From Sequoia sempervirens (lineage: Eukaryota > Streptophyta > Pinopsida > Cupressales > Cupressaceae): a stretch of DNA of 64,000 bases. Position numbers and translations under genes: made by a program. Below, piece by piece: positions 21,650-33,949 of this stretch. The first letter of the stretch is position 1. The number at the start of each line of letters is the position of its first letter. The stretch covers positions 213,093,047 through 213,157,046 of the forward strand of contig VDFB02358134.1 in assembly GCA_007258455.2 (NCBI GenBank). Reading direction: 5' to 3'. Under the pieces are notes generated by a model. It was not told where the DNA came from. It made no database searches and saw only the letters and a list, made by a program, of their open reading frames with translations.

Positions 21650-22219
21650 TGTAATGTCGTAAAATTGCACCCCATGCAATTTCACATTACATAATCCTCC
21701 CTTTAGCTTAATTAAAGACGATAATGAAAATTCTCCTTTTCCTTAACTTCAATCTCATCCTTGACCCCTTGTTTTTCGATCTCTAAGGGATTTTTTGTCG
21801 GGGATGCTTCCATGACACGTAAACATTTGTGTGTTGCACAAACGTCTTGATAAGATTCTTGGGTCTATGGTCATTGGGACGTTACACTTCTGCTTGCCCA
21901 TGAAGTGTAACGCCTCTGTAGTCACAAACACGCCCAAAAATGGCCTTATTGTATGAATTTCTTCCATTCCTTCCACTCTTTCTCTCGCATTCATTCTCTC
22001 ATTCTCATTCTTGCATTCTAGCTCTCAAGCTCATTGTACATCACCTCTACACCATTTTTCTCAACGTCTCTTGCAAGTTATTAGCTTCTACATCAATGTC
22101 TCAACTCCCTCGAGTGATGTACCCTCATTCGACATTACAAGCTTGCTAAAGGGATGGTAAACACTCTCTTGTACTTGCATTATCATCTTTACAGTAGCAT
22201 ATTGACATTCTAATGTGTA
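21650..22219 (+). repeat. 3' LTR of the gag-protease element, cut by the gap
   Basis: Aligns with 15345-15930 with several substitutions and small indels, so the element is old. The rest of the LTR and the right-hand target duplication fall in the gap. Confidence 0.85.
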
Positions 22220-22319
22220 NNNNNNNNNNNNNNNNNNNNNNNNNNNNNNNNNNNNNNNNNNNNNNNNNNNNNNNNNNNNNNNNNNNNNNNNNNNNNNNNN
22301 NNNNNNNNNNNNNNNNNNN
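22220..22319. other. Assembly gap of 100 N
   Basis: Exactly 100 N, a common placeholder for a gap of unknown size. The sequence to its right does not continue gag repeat copy A, so an unknown amount is missing. Confidence 0.98.
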
Positions 22320-23044
22320 TTTTATATTGATGTTTATTATTTTCAGTGTCCACTATCTCAAATCCTCTGTATTGGTATAACATACTTCGTGAAATTTGAG
22401 GCTTTCTTCAAACTATTAAGAACATATTAATATAGAAGATATAAATATATTAAATCTTTCTTTTCTCAATTAAGAAAATTTATATTTTATAATGATGACA
22501 TTTGTATACTTATTGCAACTCCCATTTAGTCTTGGGTTATTTTGATAGAATGTTTTGTATGATATTTTATATAGTGACATATAACACACTTTTGTGTTAA
22601 GTTTGACTTCTTTCTTTATTTATATTGGTTCTTATTGACTTTCACATTAATATGTTTCTATGCATTCAATTATATTCTTGTCTTATCTACAATTATTCAC
22701 ATATAATCACCTTATCTCAAACCCACATTTCTACATATCCACTTATGCTCCCAAGATTAGCATTCTTCGTCTTGAGTCATTTCCACAATGCATGATAGGG
22801 ATCTCACATGATGTAGACTTGACCAAAACTTCAAACTTTGAAAATTTGAAATTATCAACTCTTTGTCCTTTCCTATTAGTCATTAGGAGTCAACTTAGTG
22901 CATGTTTGTGTGATTATTTGTTATGTAAATTGGTATTTGAAAACATTAAATCACATCCTAGAATAATCAAGCAATTGTCTAGATTACAAGGATGATGTAA
23001 CAATATAATGCATGTCAAATGAAAAATTGATTAGTGATTGCACA
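22320..23044. other. AT-rich stretch with nothing recognised
   Basis: No gene or repeat boundary identified. An open stretch at 22660-22995 has no recognisable family. Confidence 0.5.
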
Positions 23045-24010
23045 TGTAGACACCTAAAATTGACCACTTGCATTTGGTCAATTTTACCTCGTCATTTCAT
23101 GTAATTCATTCATATCCATGTTAATTAAATTAAGTTCTAAGGTGATTAATTAATTAATTAATTGATTACATTACCTTTTGTCCCCCTTCTTTAATTTAAA
23201 TAAATATCCCTATTTATTTATTTTAATCACTTTTATCCCCTCACAAGAATTAAATACACTATTTATTTTTTGCATTTTCTCTCCCCCTTGTCACATCCTC
23301 CATATTTTTTCATTAACTCCTAATCTTAATCGTAATCCCCCACTAATGATGTGCACACACTTAATCCTTGATTAAGAGGTGTCACATCCTCCAAAATTTC
23401 CCACTTGCCTCATAATAATTTCTTCATTAACCCTAACCCTCACCCAATCCATTCCTTAAATACTTCTATATTCCTAATCCCTTAGTTAAGAAAGGGATAA
23501 TCTCCTTTCTATTTATTGCCCTCTACCTTTTCCACTCAGGCTTAATGGATTTCCCTTTTTTGGAGAAGTAACCCCACATGGTCCCCTCTTCAAAGTGTGC
23601 CTAAGGAATTTCAAATTCCCTTTATTCCCCTCAACATCACCATCTTGGAAGGTGAGACAAGAAATGCCTTTATGGGGAAGATCTTGCCCATCCCTCTAGG
23701 TACTTGCAACTTGGCATCACCTCATGAGTTGATATGTCTCAACTCTTCTCACCCATTGATCTCCAGCTTCCAATCTCAGCCCTTGATCCTATTCACCCTC
23801 TCATCAAAGACTAAACACAACAATTTTTTCATAATCAAATTCGACTGCACTAGGGCAATCTACACATCGAGCTCGTCAACATACTGAGATTTTGTGAAAT
23901 TTCTAGTAGGTTTGAATTCTTATGCTCTAATCTCGAGTGTTTCTTGATTTGTGTATTTTTTGGGTTTTCTTTGCATTTCCTAGCACTTTTAATACATTTT
24001 TCATTGCACA
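23045..24010 (+). repeat. LTR of a second gag-only gypsy-like element
   Basis: Begins TGTAGACACCTAAAATTG and ends near CATTGCACA, directly before a primer-site motif. It includes a TTAATTAATTAATTAATT block at 23144-23163 and C-rich non-coding sequence. No second copy was found in the window, so the boundaries rest on the TG start and the primer site only. Confidence 0.55.
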
Positions 24011-24030
24011 CATTTTGGCACGCCCGATGG
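24011..24030 (+). other. Primer binding site
   Basis: TTTTGGCACGCCCGATGG, nearly the same as TTTTTGGCACGCCCAGTGGG at 44551. Two elements sharing this motif right after an LTR end supports its role as a tRNA primer site. Confidence 0.7.
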
Positions 24031-26566
24031 TACCCACATCATGGGTCTACAAACAATATTTTCTAGTTTCTTGTAAAGTTTTTGCTTGCAATATTTTGCA
24101 CAAAGGCAGATGCACTCCAGATAAGAATATTTTTTTGCTAATAGGTGGCTCCATCCCCATAGAGGCAGCTCAACTTTGCATTTCCAATGACCAACCATCC
24201 CTTATGAGGAAAATGCAAATCCATTCCTATAGAGGCAAATCTACTACATATGAAGATATGCCCAGTATAGGGGAAATCCTACATGACCGAAAATGCTCTT
24301 CTAGGGTGGATGCATTGTTACAGAAGAGTATTTGAAGAGGTAGACCTAAACCTTCATAGGAAAATACACTCCCTACATAGGTGGCTTCATCTACACGAGG
24401 GTGAATCTATCACCTATAGAGGCAAATAAGCTATCATAGGGGCAACACTGCTCTCTACACAAGCAAATCTATTGGTGACTTACCTTTGCTAGTTTAACTT
24501 TATATTTTTTAGTTTCTTATCATTTTGTAATGATCTTCTAACTTATCTTTTTTCCTATGATCATTCTATCACTTTCCCATAGCTTCATTTTTTCCAAGAT
24601 CAACATAATAGAATACTAACAATTTCTTGCAAAACATCTATAAAAGAAATGTGCTTATCACTAATCTAGGCACATTTGGTTTCCTTAAAGGGTCAACTTA
24701 CTTTTCTTCCATGTTTGAGGTCTCTTGTTGACATATGTTCTCCCCTTGCAATGTTTAGTGAGCCTAGGGATCAAAAATCACAAGTCAACCTAAGTCCATT
24801 TGTTGAGTCACATAGGAGTGCTAGTTTATGTGAATTCTCTCTCCTTACACTACGTGGGAGCCTAGAGATTAGAAACACCTAGTATATCCCTCTCTTTAGG
24901 AGGCCTAATTGGAGATTTCATCACCCCAAGGGATGACTTAACCACATGAATCGATGGGGTATATAAAGGGGTAGAATGAAATTTGTACCCTAATCTAGTT
25001 ACGCCAAGTTTAGTGAAGCTCCAATACTTGGGTGATACCAAGCTAGAAGTGCGGGGTTGGTCCAAGTGACTTGAATGACATTTCTGACCCATGCTTGTGA
25101 TATACTAGTGTTTATAGACATGCCTCACAATCCCTCCTAGTATTTAGAGGATGCACTAGAGAGCCTATATCAACCTAGCTTAAGGCCTTTCGATCGTTGG
25201 CTCTCATAGTGTAGGGTACAATATGATGCTCAAAGCTACTCACCATATATCTCCTTGAGTATAGGTAGGAGCTCTTTGGGAAAGGTCTCAAGACCTCTAG
25301 AGAAAGAGAGAAGGTGAGCCCTTATTCCACTAGATCTCCATCTATTGAATCTTGACTGAGAGACACCTCACACCAATCTTGAGATATTATTCTCACGACT
25401 GGTGGGCCTACTGTAGGTTATCACTCCCACTTGATTAATCTAGGTTTGTGCAATCGAGCATGTCTTCTTGTGGATACTAGAGTTTCTTTAGTCCATCCTG
25501 CATGTATCTACTTTTTTTTTTGAGTTTGTATTTTGTTTTCAGGTCATTATTTCTAGATAGGCGATCCTGCTATGTTCTTAAGTAGATACATGCGTACATG
25601 AGAAAATCTACTCTGTTCATGGGTGATTTCACTCCCCAGTCTTATTTTTCTTCCTAATGTGAATACACTCTATTTATAGGTGGATCTATTATCCAACCTT
25701 GTAATCCTAGATAGGTGGATCCACTCTATTGATAGGTGATATTTTTTTCCATAAGTGCATTTGTTTGCACATAGGAAACTTTGTTGATAGGAAAATTTTC
25801 TCTAGATAAGTGTTTACACTTATTCACGAACAATTTAGTTTGGTCAAAATAGTCAACCATCCATCGTAGGTAGATCTTCTCTATGGAGAGGTGGATATGT
25901 TCTTGGGTAGATATGCCCTATCCATAAGAGATCTTGTTTAGGTGGCTTTTCTTTGTTGATAGGTGGATCTACGATATGCTTGGGTAGATATGTTCTCTAT
26001 ACAAAATAAAGAGGGAAAATCCTCTTGACCAGAGGTAGCCCTAGTTGTTTTGAGTTTAACCCCATAATTGAAACATTTTTTGCATCCCCTAATCATCCAT
26101 AAAAGTCATTTTCATCACACCACCCTCTCAAAAATCATCACACATCATCACACTATCCCTATATGAACATATTTAAACATATTTCATTGATATCCCCATC
26201 ATTGAACATTAAAAATATAGCCTCCTAAAATCCATTTGAGAACTCTAAATCATAATCTCATCAATCATCATCCTCATCAACACACTTTCATAAGAACATA
26301 ATCATATCCTAAGTTAGTAATCCTCCTCAACTAAAACAACTCACCTCAAGCAATAGGTTAGTTTGCATTCAACATCATCCTATGCTTGAAATTTTTCCCC
26401 ATCTCAAGTACCAATTGACTAATCATCATGCACTCGCATTCTCAAATTTAAGCAAAGTCCTAAATCAATCATCTAATCGTCATCCAATTATCATCTAATC
26501 AATCATCCCAACCCTTAAGCTTTAAATTCATCACCATCCTTTGATTTCATTATCACCATATATTTC
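24031..26566 (+). other. Long leader with degenerate short repeats
   Basis: About 2.5 kb between LTR and gag without a recognisable reading frame. Degenerate copies of AGGTGGATCTACTCTAT-like units recur, clearest at 24140-24480 (AGGTGGCTCCATC, AGGCAAATCTACTA) and 25545-26000 (TAGGTGGATCTATT, TAGGTGGATCCACTC, TAGGTGGATCTACG, GGGTAGATATG). Such long repeat-bearing leaders occur in large plant Ty3 elements. Whether the repeats act in packaging or translation is unknown. Confidence 0.5.
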
Positions 26567-28060
26567 ATGCCTGCCACCACTCGATTATAGCTCAAGAAGC
26601 TCATGGAACAACAAAAATAACAATTTCATCAATAGCCTTATTCTATTCATGTGCCTAGTAGAAAAAAACTATAGTTAACTACTATGCAAGGGGGGCCTTC
26701 AAATTTGGATTATCCCCATGACCTCGTGTCCATCAAGGAGAAAATGATTTTAAAAATTGAACTCACTTAGAGCCTTGAGGAGCATTATAGTAACCAACCC
26801 AATGTTCACATGATTGATTGTCTTATCAATGAACACTTTGAGGCCATCCTTGCAAAATTTCTTATGCATGGCACTAAGCCTTCACTTGGGTTTGATATTA
26901 ATCAATATTTGGGTACACTCAGATCTTCAACCCCTCATGCTCCACAGGATCCTCCTAATAACTCTTGGAACATAACTGAGTTTGGGAATGATGTAGTGAT
27001 CTAGGTTCGTCCTTCTTCCCTTCAGATTCCTACAATAGGGTTTGAATCAGGCCTTAGTCTTGTTCATGGACCTGATCCTGCATCATATGCACAACTCCAA
27101 AGTTTTGTCCCTCACAACATCCAAAATCTCACATCAAAAACTTCAACTCACCTCCCACATCCAGGGAATATGATCTCCCATGACTAATGCCCCCACATTG
27201 ATTCCTTACAATGTCCCTCTTGTTCTGATTCAACAAGTCTATCATACTTCTTATGCTATTGCACCATCTTCATCTCACATCCCACTTTTTGAAAACCAAC
27301 CACCCCAATCATATCCTAATCATCCATCGCAATTCAATCTAAATCATTCCTTCCAATCTTATCCTAGCCATCCACAACAATTATATCTTAATCCTCCACC
27401 TAAATATTTCTCTAGATGCAATACCATCAATATCCTACATCCACACCAACAGTCAAGCCTTTAGTTTAAAAAGGTACATATAATTATCAACATCCCACAC
27501 TCCACATCACACACATTATTGTTCCTCTCAACCTTATCAAAATATTCCAAACACATCATACAAATATCAACCATATCCACCATAACTTCCTACGCAATAA
27601 TAGGGGAATGCTTCTTAATACACTTCTCATTACAAATCCAAACCACCTCATCAACCTCCCACCAATCCTCTCCAATAGTTGTCATATTCCAATACTTGAA
27701 AACAACCACCCTATCTCAACACACAAAAATCATCATAGAATTATCCACCTCCTAATCAATCTCATCAACTTCCACCTCCATATAATCAATACATCAATTA
27801 GTAGCTCCTCCTTCATCCATGTTACTGTGGTTTTTTCCATTCCATCAAAACTGTGTCCACCCATGAAAATTTTACCTAAGTTAAATTATTTCCCTTTCCC
27901 ATGGTTTTCAAAACTACTCAATCACCGCTATGGGTGTCTCATCCCCATTTTTGGCCAAATTTCTAAAGTTAGAACCTAAATTATGTCATCATATCAGTTC
28001 TTTGTAAAGTTATGGAAATGATGTCACAGATGAAAATGGTTTTCACAGCATTGGTGAGCA
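26567..28060 (+). pseudogene. gag: Gag of the second gag-only element, N-terminal part
   Basis: Starts at ATG 26567 (MPATTRL). The next codons hold several stops in what was a Gln-rich N-terminus, then PSNLDYPHDLVSIKEKMIL, HMIDCLINEHFEAILAKF and HGTKPSLGFDINQYLG read clearly (26690-27003). A long Pro/Ser/Asn/His/Gln-rich middle follows in shifting frames to about 28000 (YPNHPSQFNLNHSFQSYPSHPQ). No zinc knuckle, protease or RT follows. The reading is interrupted near 28060 and a likely continuation occurs at 30655-30895. Confidence 0.6.
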
Positions 28061-29139
28061 CCAATCGAAAGGAGAAAGAGTTAAGGTTCAAGCAGAGATA
28101 GTGTAGTTTTAGAACTTTTGAAAGGTTTCAAAACCTTTGTTGATCTTTGACAATGTTTCAAAAACCTATCTTATTTCTAACAACAAAGGATTTCTCTTAA
28201 TTTGTAGCATTTTTGTTGGTTTTAGGGTCACTTTTAAGAGATCTTTAGGGTTTTCAAAACTTTTTTAGTTTTTTTCCTTAAATAAAAGTGTTCAAGTAGA
28301 AAATAAAATGGTTTCCAAAACCATGTTAGATTCTGACAAGGTTTTGACAAGGTTCTCAAAACCTCGTCAGGACCTGATGTAGATTGCATGCATTATTCTT
28401 AAGACTAATATCTTATATTTGAAGTATCCTAGTTAAGATAATACAAAAAAGAAGTGATACATTGAATAAAAAAGTGAAACACATGAAGCAAAAGTAAAGA
28501 ATATCAAATTCATCACACTATGTTGAAAAGTTAAAACATAGAAATAGATATACATATATTATATTATATCAAAAAGGGGAGATTGCAAGTACAAGTTGTT
28601 ATGCAAAGAGAGTTAATAGTAGGATTCATATTTCTTCCACAACCTCATGGATTCTCTCTATGTACGTATTGGAAAATAAGTTTTCATTGAATTCAACATA
28701 ATGATCAAAAGTTTCCATTACATTCCTCTCTAGTCTAGTACAAAGGAGAGTAACAACTTGTTTGAATTGTTCATTCTAGAGATTAGTTCCAATACATATT
28801 ACATCCCCCATTAGACCTACTCGTAGGTACTCACTGAACCAAATATTTTTGGATACAGGAGCTCTCTTACACTTCTAAGGTTTTGCACCTAAAAGGAGAG
28901 AGGTATGCAAAAGTCTTAATGGCTCACTCAAGAATATTCCCTTGAGATTCCAATGCAAATATGATTGAAATATGTCTAAGGGGAATGTTTTAGGGGAAGG
29001 CTAACAACAAATGAGGGTTCACCAATAATTCTAAACTTAGAAAATCCAAACTATTTGAAAACACATGGTGATATGCAAACATAAACTAAATGATCTAGAA
29101 ATGCTCATGAAACATAATTGAAAATTGTAAAACTGAAAG
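28061..29139. other. Non-coding stretch, probably part of a nested insertion
   Basis: AT-rich, repeated short motifs such as TTTTCAAAACC in 28100-28370, no coding similarity. It lies between the two pieces of the gag above, so it likely belongs to the insertion that splits it. Confidence 0.4.
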
Positions 29140-30620
29140 TGTGCACCTAGAGACTTGTAGAGGCTGGACTAAAGAGTTGAAATTCTATTGATTCTAAAAT
29201 TTTGACCTACTAGGACTCATACGCCATTTTGGGTGACTTAGTCCTAGATCTAGAAAACTGTTTTGGGGCCCGTTTCAACCAAATGGGTATCCAAATCTAC
29301 AAAAATATTTGATAAAAATATATAGTGGGACTCATACACCACTAATGGTGTATGAGTCCACTTTGGATTTTTTGAAAATCCAAAAGTGGAAATAGAAAAT
29401 ATCGGTCTACTCTTTCTATTCCTCCAGGTGTCCAACTCTAAAATTCTAATTTTCATCACTATAAGTGACCTTTTATGGAGATTTTGACCTAGCTAATAAG
29501 GAGGTGACTTAAACAAGTTTGCAACTTATTCTTCAATGATCTCCAAGCCTTCAAGGTACCTAAATCTGCAAACATAGAAAGAAAGAGAGACAAATGTTGA
29601 ATGTTAGGGAATAGGGGTTTTCCTTGGTCAAACCCCTTTTAAGTAATTAAACCAAATGAAGAAATAAAATGAAGCATGAACATGAAATTAAGGAATTAGA
29701 AACTTTCCATGATGATAGATCTTGATTTTCTACCACAATGGATGAAGAATCAGTCCTTGAATGCCTTAGAAAGCTATCTTGATGACCTAAAATGCTAAAA
29801 CCCTAGCGTACTTAACTTGAGATGGATAATGAATGATGAATGAATTATGAATTAGGGTTTAGAAGCTTGTTTATATAGGAAATCCTACTCAAATTCCCAT
29901 TAATTTGATCCCCAAGGCTGGCATGCAAGAAAATTAAACTTAAAATACAATTTTTCCCACTCAAACTACGAAAATAGCCCAAATGGGACTAATTCGCCAC
30001 TGTGGGCGACTTAGTCCCACCTAGATGTGACTCATTCACCCAAAGTGGCGAATGGGTCCCACAAGGGCTCTTTTTCTAGCTGGGATGTCGAGGAGTGAAG
30101 AAATCATATTTATATGATGATTTTATCGGGTCTTTGATCAAAATAAGCCTCATGATGCACAATATGGGGTCATAGAGGCCTATTAATGATGATGCAAAGG
30201 GAAATTAGGGATAGGGATACAAATTTCAATGTGAAAGTGTGATTAAATACACTTTACAACATTAAAATGAGGTCCATGTAGCCTAGAAGGGCACAACATC
30301 CAATGTGAATGTGTAAAACACATCACAACACTAGATTAAAATTAAGTTTAATTTACAAGCCTTCTAGATTAATATGAGAATGCAATTAAATGAATTTTAC
30401 AATATTGAATTAAGGGAAAGATAGGTCCAATGTCTAATAAAAGTCTAGAAAAGTGTGAAAGTCACTTACAACACTTTACAACACTTTTAAAAGACATCAT
30501 TAAATGCATTTTATTTAGTTTGCAAGGGACCAAGACATAATGTGGATGTGTAAAACACCTCACAACACTAAATCAAGGCATCATTAGGTCCAATTTATTA
30601 TTAATTATTCCCATATCAAG
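29140..30620 (-). repeat. LTR-like repeat L1 (minus orientation)
   Basis: From about 29440 onward collinear with L2 (34930-36290): both contain GTTAGGGAATAGGGGTTT, GGTCAAACCCC, a TATA box on the minus strand, paired GGGACTCAT...TGGCGAATGGGTCCC motifs and repeated blocks reading AATGTGAATGTGTAAAACAC-like sequence. L3 and L4 share only short parts. Exact ends are not established. Confidence 0.6.
29870..29879 (-). promoter_or_regulatory. TATA box in L1
   Basis: CCTATATAAA on the minus strand, in the same position as the one at 35595-35604 in L2. Conservation between two diverged copies supports a promoter role in the LTR. Confidence 0.5.
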
Positions 30621-30654
30621 CAAGAAATACTTTTTTCTATGCTACACTCACTTA

Positions 30655-30895
30655 GGCATCCCAAGGTGGTTTCCACACTAGCTAGGTAGGTTGGGCTCAC
30701 CAGTCTCTCGATAGCTCTAGCACCCCATCCCAACTTGCCAAAATTATGGATGATATTATACATAAATCACTCCAAGAGTACAAAGTTGTGAACATGAACC
30801 TATGCAAGGAAGTTCTCTCCTATGATCTTCCTTATTACACCCTCCTCTACATCACTCCTTATGAGGAAAACCTCCTTGATCTGGTCTACTACTAA
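30655..30895 (+). pseudogene. Gag-like fragment, possible continuation of the 26567 gag
   Basis: An open stretch of about 70 codons after one stop: GWAHQSLDSSSTPSQLAK, then IMDDIIHKSLQEYKVVNMNL and YDLPYYTLLYITPYEENLLD. The codon pattern looks coding, on the same strand as the gag that ends near 28060, with the L1 insertion between them. I do not recognise a named domain. It ends just before a TIR transposon copy at 30931. Confidence 0.35.
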
Positions 30896-30930
30896 TCACT
30901 TCATATAATTGCATTCTATACCTTAAATAA

Positions 30931-31675
30931 GGGTATGTGCAGGATCATGATGGGCCAAAAGGTGACAATATGATGGGTATGTGGCTAACGACTTTTTTTT
31001 ACCCAAAATTTATGAAACGAAAAGGGTTTTTAAAGGAGGTTCTCAGCTTTCCATCAATATAAATTATGCTTTACTTTGAATTTAATAAATAATTATTATT
31101 CATTTTCTATTTGAATTATGACTAAAGTACTGATTGATAGGCTGATTGAGAAACATCTATAACTTTCAAACGGTGTCACATTTTTTAAAGGATTAAAAAT
31201 ATAATAAATTTCATGAAGTTTTGACCAAGTTAAGGTGGTCAGACATATGAATTTTTATATTTTTTAAAAGTTGTAATAAAAAAATCATAATTAATTATTT
31301 ACTTGGAAAAAAATTACAAAAACATATGGATCACATCGGGACATGAGTCCTCTACTTATATCTAAATTATTATAAAAAAATGTTATCATTTTATTGTGGT
31401 TAGGGTGGTTAGACAGACACCTACTTCTTACTTTTTCCCTGAAATTTAAGTGCTACTACATTGAAATTTCAAATTTTCACCAAATAGATGAAAAACAAAA
31501 AAACCTAGTAGTTTAGAAACTACATGCAATTTGCTATACATTCTATTCTTACATATTTTTGAAATAATATAGATAACTTATTCAAAATTTTATGTCAAGT
31601 TGCCTAACTCTGATTTTTCTAAATTTCATCACCACTTAAGGGCCTAGTTTTCCCATGATGATCTTGCATATACCC
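30931..31675. mobile_element. TIR transposon family, copy 1 (inverted relative to copies 2 and 3)
   Basis: 745 bp, starting GGGTATGTGCAGGATCATGA and ending CATATACCC. The end is the reverse complement of the start in outline, giving imperfect terminal inverted repeats of about 24 bp. ATAA flanks both sides. Non-coding. The interior matches the copies at 38255 and 42510 in reverse complement. Confidence 0.8.
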
Positions 31676-32841
31676 ATAAATAAGAAATCACCTTTAGAAG
31701 TTGCATCACTAGTAGTACTCAACATTTTGCAAGAAATAAAAATATGAATAATTAAGGCAATTCCTTTGAATTTATAGAGAAAAGGAGGCATTTGTCATAT
31801 CTACAAGATAAGCTATGGGGATATTTTCTTAGTAGTAGCTAATGAGAAAAGATGCTATCGAATGCTTCAAATTACATGAACACGATAGATGATGTGATGA
31901 GATTGCTAGATTCCAAGTTGGTTAAGCTTCAGTATTAATGAAATGTTTTAATTGAATCTATTTGCACACATATAATCACTAGTGGAGGCATAATTATATG
32001 CAAGAGTTAGAAGTTGCAGGCTATTCACACATACAAAGAGCCGCAAGGCTTGCATATAAGGAGCAATGATATATTTTGCCATCAAAATTAAATTGGAACG
32101 TGTAATGCAATTATGACATTCCTAAAAAGAGTCTTAAATTATTACAAGGTTCGACTAAAGAAGAATTGGATAATAATTTACGAAACTACCACTTAGAGTA
32201 GCAAAAGTTACAATAACTAAAAAGATTCAAGAACAAGGTTCTATAAATATGCATTTAGAAGATATTAAGGGTCCAAACTTTTAATTTTTGATTACACTAT
32301 GATGTAAAGGGAAAAGAATAAGGATCATTTCACTCACTTATTTCCCATAGATTCTCCACTATTTATGAACATTAGAGATTTGGATATATAATATTGATGC
32401 TTATATTTAAGTCTTTGAACTTCTAGAAATGTGTGCTCGTTCCTTTATGAATTCAATGCTTATTGATGTTATTATATTTTGGAATTGAGTGAGGTTCTAT
32501 CTAAGAATCATTTATCTATTGTTGATGCCATAATCTATAAATTAAAGTGTTAGTAATAGCTATTTCAAGTCCTATCGTATTGGTATCATAGTTATGAACA
32601 ATAATAGTTATGCCTTTCCTACTTTCTCATAAAAATTATACATAATTTTGAATTCTTAGTTTCAAGATTTTATTGAAAACCCAAGAGGGAGTTATACCTC
32701 ATTAAAAATTAGATGAAGATCACCAATGAAATGGTGATCTCTCAACCAATTGTTCATTAATAGTTTTTCTTCCTTTCAAGTAATATAGAGTCATATTAAG
32801 TTACTTTTCAAGAATGAAAATATATTAATCAACAATCCACA
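31676..32841. other. AT-rich stretch with nothing recognised
   Basis: No ORF of known family and no repeat boundary seen. It leads into a gag fragment at 32842. Confidence 0.5.
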
Positions 32842-33620
32842 ATGCCAAATAAAGAATGGTATGACATGAAAGCTTCCCTAAAGGACTTCGAAGTAGGAAC
32901 CACCAAAAATTCCTTTAAATTTGAGGAGTTATTCCTATATGCTTTTGATCACACAATTACTACCACTCCTTTCCATAAACATTTTGAAATCCCAAAATTT
33001 GACAAATATAAGGGAAAGGTGACCCAAGTGATCATGTTAAGGAATCATATATGTATTTTCAAGAAGTGGTATACAATGATAAATATTTCCTTCCTTTTTT
33101 CCCTCGTAGCTTGGGTAGAAAAGCATTGGAGTGGTTCTTGCACATTCCCTAGGGTTCCATCTCTACTTTTGCAGATTTATCTGAGAAATTTATGGTACAT
33201 TTCTCTTATAACATTGAACATGATGTTGGAAAGATGGATCTATGTGCTAACAAGCAATTCCCTGAAGAACAATTTTCAAACTATTTGCAAAGATGGCGAG
33301 CTCAAGCTATCCATCTTTCATGTCACTTACTCAAAAAATATTACTGAATATCTTTGTTGAAAACTTACATACAGAGATGGCTTTCCATTTGCACATTCAT
33401 TGCACTTCTACCTTTGATGAAATTATTGAGAAATTTTTCACCATGAAATATAGAAAAATGGATCCTAGGCCATAAATTACAAAGAACCTAGGATTCAATG
33501 GTGCCTTTTTCTAAAGTTTCATTAGAGGTGTAGATCACAAGGTGAAAAGATTGACTTGCAGCCCTAATGTTGAGCCAATCAGACCCAGATCTACATCTAA
33601 TTGTGGATTACAATGGATTG
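32842..33620 (+). pseudogene. gag: Ty3/gypsy gag fragment
   Basis: The reading from 32842 gives LYAFDHTITTTPFHKHFEIP and KFDKYKGK, the entry to the gag core. A frameshift near 33030 and another around 33290 split the rest, which continues as FVENLHTEMAFHLHIHCTS and FDEIIEKFFTMKYRKMDPRP to a stop at 33475, with weak similarity to 33620. It resembles the gag at 1491-2692 in layout. No zinc knuckle or pol follows, so it is an isolated fragment. Confidence 0.65.
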
Positions 33621-33949
33621 GAAATATTTTTAAATTATTATACTAATGATCCTATATGCCCTAATGCCTAAAATGCAAGATATCGACAATAGAAAAACAT
33701 AAAAAAAAAGATTGTAAGTGGATCTAGGAAGTATAGAGGACAAAAAACCTACGAAAAAAATTAGTTTCAATGTGCCTACAAGGAATCATTTTCCCATTGG
33801 AAAATGGGTCTCTAAAAGGGGTTCCTAATCAACTTTCTAGGTCCTTTGGTGGTAGATTTGAGACTTCTATTTCCACTTGCAATTTTTTTGAAATGTTGTC
33901 AGATAATTTTGTACTAAGTTTTTGCACATGGCAAGTGACAAGATGTATG
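33621..33949. other. Unassigned stretch
   Basis: Non-coding A-rich sequence between the gag fragment and an LTR-like repeat. Confidence 0.45.

Larger units (their letters stand above)
15345..22219 (+). mobile_element. Gypsy-like gag-protease element without RT or integrase
   Basis: Starts at TGTAATGTCATAAAATTGC and carries a matching repeat at 21650, preceded by a polypurine tract. Between them are a primer-site-like motif, gag and aspartic-protease remnants on the plus strand, then about 2.5 kb of Ser/Pro-rich broken coding sequence. No RT, RNase H or integrase motif was found in any frame. The size (at least 6.9 kb) and the LTRs point to a non-autonomous Ty3/gypsy derivative of the gag-only (TR-GAG-like) type. 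The right end is hidden in the N gap. Confidence 0.75.
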
